From Baffinella frigidus (Eukaryota > Cryptophyceae > Cryptomonadales > Baffinellaceae), in contig MU646502.1 of NCBI GenBank assembly GCA_026770585.1, positions 597,180-607,845 on the forward strand: a DNA stretch of 10,666 bases, given 5' to 3'. The notes under the pieces were generated by a model that had not been told where the DNA came from, did not search any database, and saw only the letters and a program-made list of their open reading frames with translations. The translations under genes and the position numbers were made by a program. Position 1 is the first letter of the stretch, and each line of letters opens with the position of its first letter. Below are positions 5,890 through 10,666 of this stretch, in pieces.

Positions 5890-5966
5890 GTACCCCCCTT
5901 CCCATGTTTTGTGAGACCAAACGGTATGCGAGCCTGGCTGTGCGAGACTCGCTGTGTCAGGCATTC
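5809..5966 (+). repeat. 158-base duplication, copy 2
   Basis: This is a direct copy of 4730-4887 with one mismatch and an offset of 1,079 bases. It is followed by a cleaner CCCTAAA array than copy 1. Confidence 0.95.
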
Positions 5967-5984
5967 AAACCCCCAAGCCCCTTG

Positions 5985-6043
5985 ACCCTAAACCCTAAAC
6001 CCTAAACCCTGAACCCTGAACCCTAAACCCTAAACCCTAAACC
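5985..6043. repeat. Interstitial telomere-like array
   Basis: About eight near-perfect CCCTAAA heptamers, two of them CCCTGAA, end six to twelve bases before a possible acceptor GATGGCAG. This is the best-preserved array in the window. It lies well inside unique sequence, so it is not a chromosome end. Confidence 0.9.
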
Positions 6044-6097
6044 TTGTTGATGGCAGGCCCGTGCAGTGAACAGGTTCGGGTTTCCAAGCTCGATCCA

Positions 6098-6147
6098 GCA
6101 GCCCCAGTTTGGTCCAAACTGAGCAGCTCCAGTTTGGTCCAAACTGA
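6098..6147. repeat. 25-base tandem duplication with near-palindromes
   Basis: Two copies (24 of 25 matching) run GCAGCTCCAG then TTTGGTCCAAACTGA. Each contains CAGTTTGGTCCAAACTG, a near-perfect palindrome around a single mismatched centre. Confidence 0.9.
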
Positions 6148-6252
6148 GGAGCTCCTCACGGACCTTCCGAACCGCGCCCAGCGTGGCAACCCCCCGAACG
6201 CCCCCCTCAGGCCTTCGGCCTTCGAGGGGGAAAAAGCTTTTTTCTCCTCCTT

Positions 6253-6391
6253 GAGAGAGAGAAGGAGGGAGAGAGGGCGGGAGGGAGGGCGAGAGAGAGA
6301 GAGAGAGAGATGGAGGGTGAGAGAGGGAGAGAGGGGGGGGGAGGGTGAGAGAGGGAGGGAGGGTGAACAAGAGAGAGGGCGAAAGAGAGAA
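6253..6391. repeat. Polypurine GAGA/GGGAGG tract
   Basis: About 140 bases are almost entirely A and G, with GAGAGA blocks and a G9 run. The Arg/Glu/Gly product of the open + frame through it (6044-6553) is a repeat artefact. Such tracts can form triplex or H-DNA structures. Confidence 0.9.
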
Positions 6392-6415
6392 TGCCGAGCT
6401 CTCTTCGTTCCAGGC

Positions 6416-6463
6416 TCCCGCCCTGGAACACGAAGTGAGCTCACTTCGTGTTCCAGGGCGGGA
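6416..6463. repeat. Perfect 48-base palindrome
   Basis: The left half begins TCCCGCCCTGGAACACGAAG and ends TGAG. The right half is its exact reverse complement, with no loop, centred on GAGCTC at 6437-6442. Perfect uninterrupted palindromes of this size are usually unstable and rarely persist by chance. Confidence 0.97.
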
Positions 6464-7470
6464 AAGACGCTCTGCAACGGCGTCAGGCCCCTGACAGCCC
6501 CTGACAAGCGTCAGGCCTACGGGTTTGGACTAACGGTAGGCGCGAGGGACTAACAATAGGCGCGAGGGCACCTAGGCGTGCGCATCAGGCCTCTCCAGGG
6601 CGAGTGCATGGAGGGTGTGCGGAGGGTGCATGGAGGGTGTGCGGAGGGTGTATAGAGCGTGTGCGGAGGGGGCGCACGGAGCCTCTGTGCATGGCCATGC
6701 TGGCACCTTTCGAAGCTGCGCTCTCCGTGCATGTGTCCCTGAGCAGCCTTGCCTTTCAACCCCCCCGGCTGTGGGCGGGTTTTCGTTGTGGTTAGTAAAG
6801 CTCTCTCGTGCGAAGGAGAGCCATGGCTCAAGGCGAGCTCGGAGAGGCCAGAGAATGCGCGCGCACGTTACTTGACCCACGGGGGCGACCGAAAGCGTCA
6901 CCCCCCTAGGACCACCGTAGGGCCCTAGGCACCTGCCTACTGTGCAGGGGTACCTCGCCCACAGATCGCTTACCCCCCCCCCCGGATAATGGAGCTAGCG
7001 CATTGTTCCCGAGTGGTGCAGCCTTGAAAATTCCCCCCAGTCCTAGGAGCCTCCCCACTGATCCTCGCCGGCGGGATTCGACAACGCGCGCGTCTGTTAG
7101 GAGAGGTCATATCCTCCTGAGGGGTCCTCATATCCTAGGGCCCTGCACCGCTTCCATGTCTAGCCATCGCGCGTCTTCTCCCTTGCCAGCCATGCCTTCA
7201 CGGGTACCTCGAATTCAAAAACACGTTGCCTACTATTGGCCTGAATTAGACTGGGTGTTATTAATAGGACCCTACGTGTAGGACCATCATAGGAACCTAG
7301 GCATAAGCCTACTGTATAGTAGGAGGAGGCCCCTCTTAAGTGGCGACTTCTTAAGGGGCGACTGCTCAAGGCTCTCCTCCTCTCTGGATTCCGATGTTTA
7401 TTCCAACGGGACACGGAGCGCCTTGGGGGGGGGGTTCCGCCCGATAGAGCGTACCCCGCATACAGTCGGC
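6464..7470. other. Repeat-rich non-coding stretch
   Basis: I see no supported gene. Contents are two 20-base units (GACTAAC-RR-TAGGCGCGAGG) at 6528-6567, three 22-base units at 6604-6669, and CCTAC/GTAGG-family pieces at 6906-6953 and 7262-7321. Two 15-base units (CTTAAG-TGGCGACTT type) lie at 7335-7364, flanked by GGAGGAGG and CCTCCTCC. A G10 run lies near 7425-7434. Open frames of 60-110 codons on both strands have no recognisable content. Confidence 0.6.
6604..6669. repeat. 22-base tandem repeat, three units
   Basis: Units of GTGCATGGAGGGTGTGCGGA+GG occur at 6604-6625, 6626-6647 (identical) and 6648-6669 (three changes). Confidence 0.9.
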
Positions 7471-7477
7471 CTAACGG

Positions 7478-7693
7478 CCCGAGGCGGGCTCGTCCTGGAC
7501 TAGGTCATCACACAATGGCTCCAATGGCTCCCCTCTTCGGAAAGAGCGGAGGCGCGCGCGGGGCCGTATTCCTCACCCCCCGGGCCCCACCAGTCCCGAG
7601 ACGGACCTATCCGTCCCGAGGCGGGCTTATCTGTCCCGAGGCGGGTCAGCTTTCCCGAGGCGGGCTCATCTGTCCCACCAGTCCCGAAGCGGG
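7478..7693. repeat. Cluster of CCCGAGGCGGG motifs
   Basis: CCCGAGGCGGG or a one- or two-base variant occurs at 7478, 7595, 7615, 7635, 7654 and 7683. The middle four are spaced 19-20 bases apart. CCCG and CGGG are inverted arms around three bases, the shape of a dimer-binding site. Further copies lie at 8031 and 8355. The last copy here and the one at 8031 extend to a shared 26-base stretch containing GCGGGCCCGTTCCAC. Confidence 0.8.
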
Positions 7694-7744
7694 CCCGTTC
7701 CACTGGGCACTGTTGATACATTTATCAAAAGGATCCGGAGTTGC

Positions 7745-7840
7745 TACCCGACTGGGCAGTCCTTCACCCGATTGTCATGAGGTGACTTAAGGATTGGGCA
7801 TTTACCCGATCGTCATAAGTTGACAAATAAGTTGACAAAT
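7745..7840. repeat. Diverged ~38-base repeat, CCCGAT-CGTCAT-GTTGAC type
   Basis: ACCCGATTGTCATGAGGTGAC at about 7766 recurs as ACCCGATCGTCATAAGTTGAC at 7804, with a shorter related ACCCGACTGGGCAG at 7746. AAGTTGACAAAT is then repeated twice at 7817-7840. The sequence has no coding content I can support. Confidence 0.7.
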
Positions 7841-8095
7841 ATTCTTGTCTGGGCAAATTGTCCGGGCCCCCTCTCGTTCTTTGAGGGCTCGGAAACTGGA
7901 TTGGGCGACCGCACGGCCGTCGTGCGGCGCGGCAGCGTTCTCTCCCACCCGCCCACCCGAGAACGAACCTGGAAAAAGTTTGGGGGGGGGGGCTGGGGGG
8001 GTAGCTGTCTGTGGGACAGACGTGTTCTCTCCCAAAGCGGGCCCGTTCCACGGGGCGCGTTGGATGTCTCTTAAGTGGCGAGTAGGTTCATACGC

Positions 8096-8460
8096 CCTAC
8101 CGTAGGGACCTAGGACCTGCCTACATGTAGGAACTCTTGGCGGTCAAAGTTGACGCATGGCCACTTAAGGGATAGGCCCGCCTCGTTTCTCAACAGGACC
8201 AGCCTATGTCCCTACGGTATTGCCTACCGTTATTCACATACGCCCGGAGCGCCAGAGGGGTCCATCTCTCCCTACGGCATCGCCTACCGTACGGTATTAC
8301 CTACCGTAGGATCCATAGATCCACGTATGGGTTGTTCTCAGTTGTCCCAGCAGTCCCGAGGCGGGCCCGTCCCGCTCATGCTGGGGGGGAGCGCGCCCAT
8401 GTCCCTACGATATTGCCTACCGTAGGGTCCTACGGACTATCCACTTATGGGTTATTCTCA
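8096..8460. repeat. CCTAC/GTAGG repeat block
   Basis: CCTACCGTAGG, CCTAGG and the perfect palindrome CCTACATGTAGG lie at 8097-8131. CCTACGGTATTGCCTACCGT-type units follow at 8211, 8271, 8288 and 8404. A segment of about 48 bases, 8293-8340, recurs with changes at 8411-8460 and ends in ATGGGTTRTTCTCA in both copies. This is the densest occurrence of the dispersed family that runs from 4966 to here. Confidence 0.75.
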
Positions 8461-9040
8461 TGCGGGGGGCGGGGGCGCGCCCAGAGCGCCCAATGGAGCG
8501 CGCTGCGCGAAGAACGCCCACTTGAACTTCGCGAGCGTCCAGTCCAGGAGCAGCAGCACTGCCAGCAGCACCTGTCAAGCACCAAGGATCAGTATATACA
8601 CATTCCCGTATATCTGTACACAGATTCAAAGGACGATCAGATTCCAGCATACAGATTAAAAGGACCATCTTTCAGTATACAGAATAAAAGGACGATATTT
8701 GAGAGACCAGCCTGAGCTGGATAGGTTACGAGCCTCAAAAGGCGCCAGAAGAGGCGCGAGCCTCCTCTGGCCACTTAAGATACAACAACTTAAGGACGCC
8801 CTCTGGAGGAATATTGACTTACATAAGTCAAGGGGAAGGAAAGATGGGGACGTGATTATTACAAGGAAGGCAGCTAACGGCTCCAATTCCCTCTTCACGA
8901 GAAGGAGGAATTCGGGGTCGGAGCTCATCCGAAATTTGCCTGTCCATTCCTGTGTCCTTCTGCTCTCAGCGGCTCCCCACGCCGCCTCCTGTGAGCAGAT
9001 TCCCCTGCTGTACTTCCACCCGCTCATAGAGCTCTGTTAG
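8461..9040 (+). other. More AT-rich stretch with an ATG-less open frame
   Basis: A diverged tandem repeat of about 28-31 bases (ACAGATTAAAAGGACCATCT type) occupies 8620-8705. A + frame is open from 8660 to the stop at 9038 and encodes about 126 residues, including WPLKIQQLKDALWRNIDLHK and a basic stretch after it. It has no ATG, no recognised family and no clear splice sites. The middle part looks more protein-like than other open frames in this half, so a degraded transposon gene or an internal exon is possible. Confidence 0.3.
8620..8705. repeat. Three-unit diverged tandem repeat
   Basis: The units start at 8620, 8651 and 8679. Each begins ACAGA then AAAAGGACSAT (first unit CAAAGGACGAT). 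They are markedly more AT-rich than the surrounding sequence. Confidence 0.75.
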
Positions 9041-10666
9041 GTATAAGCCCTGTTGACCTACGCCCCTCCCTCACAGGAGGAAGGAGCAGAAAGTTCCAAG
9101 CGGATCCACGGGGATCCGCTCCACGCGCAATCCCGCGGCCGATCGAGCCAGATCCCACAGCGATCGGGCTCACCATCGTCACTGACTGACTGCCTTGCAG
9201 CGCAGCCAGCCGCCCCTCCATCCCACCCCAGAGCAGGACCACCCGTCCTCCTCAAAAATCTTCTCGGAAGCACCTCCCACAGAGATGCTCCCTGGAATCG
9301 CACAGCATCCCTCCATGGGATGCGCGCGGCAACATCGAGGCCACCTCGCCCAGCGCATGCCCCTCTGCCAACCAACCGCGCGCGGTGATCATCCCACCGC
9401 GCGCAGCCGGGCACATCTGACCCAATCCACACCGGCAAAGCTCGATATCTCTCCGACCCTCAAAACCCAACCCAGCACCCCACCCTCCCTCCCAAAGCAG
9501 GCGGCAACCATCCGAGCGCACCGGCACGGCACGACACTCGTGGAACGCTGCCCTCCACACCTCGCCATGCCAACCCGCCACCCCTGACAACAGCTGACAC
9601 AAAAACCCGTCACACCATCCGGCGCCAACAGGAAATCGGATCACCACGGCCAGCTGCTCGCGCTGACTTCCAGCGCTCCATCCACTCCAGTCAAACCTCT
9701 CGCCCCCACCGATGCCCACAACCACCGAGTCACCATCACCCACCTGAGCAGCTCCAAGGAAACGCCGCAAGACTCATCCCCGCTCCGGCCCCACCGCCAC
9801 ACCACCACCTAGACGACACCCCGCATCCCCTGGTAGGTAGGTAGGTGGGCAGGCAGACAAGGCCAGCCATAAGTGGGAGCTTCCAGAGCACGAGTGGTGA
9901 ATTATGGGCGCGGGGACCCAGGGTGTCGGGCGCGAGCTGAGAAGAGGTGCAAACGAGCCTCACTCAGCAACGTGTGAAGGAACTCCTAGGGAAACTGAAA
10001 CGCACCGGAAACCCTCAACCTCCAGGGCCCACAGACGGCCACGCCGGGATAGCTCAGCCGCAAGAACCTAAAAACTGCATGCACCAGTTCGTTCCCTAAA
10101 AATGTGAACGCAAACAACACACCACAGGACCCTCTCCAGCACATCCACTGGCCCCCAAATCGCTGACGTGACCCACCCCACCAAACAGGACCGCCATCGT
10201 CAGGTGCCGCCACCGCCCCGGACGAACCCCACCCCACTTCTCACAACCAACATCAACCGCGAGCTGGTACCAACCCCTCCCCTAGGAACCCGCAGCGCGC
10301 CAAGCACAACAAACTCGTTCTACAACCCCCACCCCCCCCCCTCCCTATCGTCCTGGCCACCTGGGGACCACATGAAAACAGTAAACCTGGACTCAGCAGT
10401 GCTGCCCACGTAGCACTGCACTCGCAGCAACAGAAGGACAGTCCAAAGTGCGCCGTCTAGGTGCCAAGGGGGCCTCGCCGGCAGCAGCATGATAACCTGC
10501 TGTCGCGCGAGATCAAGCCCGAGGGACATCTTCCAGAAGAGTGCTCGGAGAGGTGCTTGGGTAACTCCACGGCGCTCTGAATACAATTCTGGCGACACGG
10601 CCAGTGGTCGAGTGCTCTGAACGCGAACCTTTGAGCTGGTACTGTCACACACGCGCCTACTAAGGC
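9041..10666. other. C-rich terminal region, no supported gene
   Basis: The + strand is strongly C-biased. Open frames of 75-172 codons follow each other on the - strand (9252-9770 is longest). Their products are Trp/Gly/Cys-rich, as expected from translating a G-rich strand, and base choice by codon position looks flat where I sampled it. Small palindromes lie at 9100-9119 (GCGGATCC arms), 9139-9167 (CCGATCG arms) and 9375-9386 (ACCGCGCGCGGT). A short GGTA repeat lies near 9832-9846, and a tRNA-like box pair at 10050-10096. Confidence 0.5.

Noticed and set aside
5985-6043. A true telomere
   Set aside because: Only about eight heptamers, embedded in complex sequence on both sides.
6023-6507. 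- strand frames rich in Ser, Leu and Pro
   Set aside because: They are the complement of the same purine tract.
6044-6553. 169-codon + frame rich in Arg, Glu and Gly
   Set aside because: It is driven by the polypurine tract and runs straight through the perfect palindrome. There is no domain or splice support.
7595-7693. CRISPR-like array
   Set aside because: Repeats are only 11 bases with 8-9 base gaps and the genome is eukaryotic. It is a motif cluster, not repeat-spacer units.
9252-9770. 172-codon - strand frame
   Set aside because: The product is Trp/Gly/Cys-rich as expected from a G-rich strand, base use by codon position looks flat where sampled, and no family is recognised. It remains only a remote possibility.
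10042-10100. A functional tRNA gene
   Set aside because: The A box is good, but the D, anticodon and T arms do not pair and the B box lacks its key A.

Overview
The window looks like nuclear DNA of a GC-rich eukaryote, most plausibly a unicellular alga. It has intron-split coding sequence with AG|G junctions. It has many degenerate plant/algal-type telomeric heptamers (CCCTAAA) inside introns. It also has long G and C homopolymers, abundant microsatellites and many short fold-back repeats. There is no bacterial gene layout, operon or phage module. I cannot name the species. The TTTAGGG-type repeat fits the green lineage, but other algal groups use it too.

Layout. Positions 1-20 are a pure G run, probably a contig-edge artefact. 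From 289 to 5082 on the + strand I can assemble one multi-exon gene, modelled as eight exons and 582 codons plus stop. Every one of its seven introns falls in phase 0, and every acceptor is followed by G. The predicted protein starts with a short Agenet/Tudor-like segment and continues through long Gly/Ser/Glu-rich low-complexity repeats. It then has a paired SVLK...RNVRF motif that resembles protein phosphatase 1 docking sites, followed by charged helical stretches. I do not recognise the protein as a whole. The exon 1 to exon 2 link and the last exon are the weakest parts.

The introns are the most striking part. Several contain CCCTAA-like arrays just upstream of the acceptor. Two share a common intron sequence. 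One contains a nested inverted-repeat element whose terminal repeat carries the 5' splice site, as in introner-type intron-creating transposons. Others share a 14-base palindrome, TTACTCGCGAGTAA.

From 5083 to about 8460 the window is a dense field of repeats. It holds a 145-base hairpin, a 120-base fold-back element, a recent 158-base duplication of exon 7 plus part of its intron, a perfect 48-base palindrome, several short tandem repeats, a cluster of CCCGAGGCGGG motifs, and a dispersed family built from CCTAC-N-GTAGG and CCTAGG. I see no convincing gene there apart from the duplicated exon. From 8461 to 9040 the sequence becomes more AT-rich, with one open stretch lacking an ATG. From 9041 to the end it is C-rich on the + strand, with long but compositionally driven open frames on the - strand and a weak tRNA-like box pair.

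The best candidate for something undescribed is the intron population of the 289-5082 gene: phase-0 introns at AG|G sites, built from telomere-like and inverted-repeat material.
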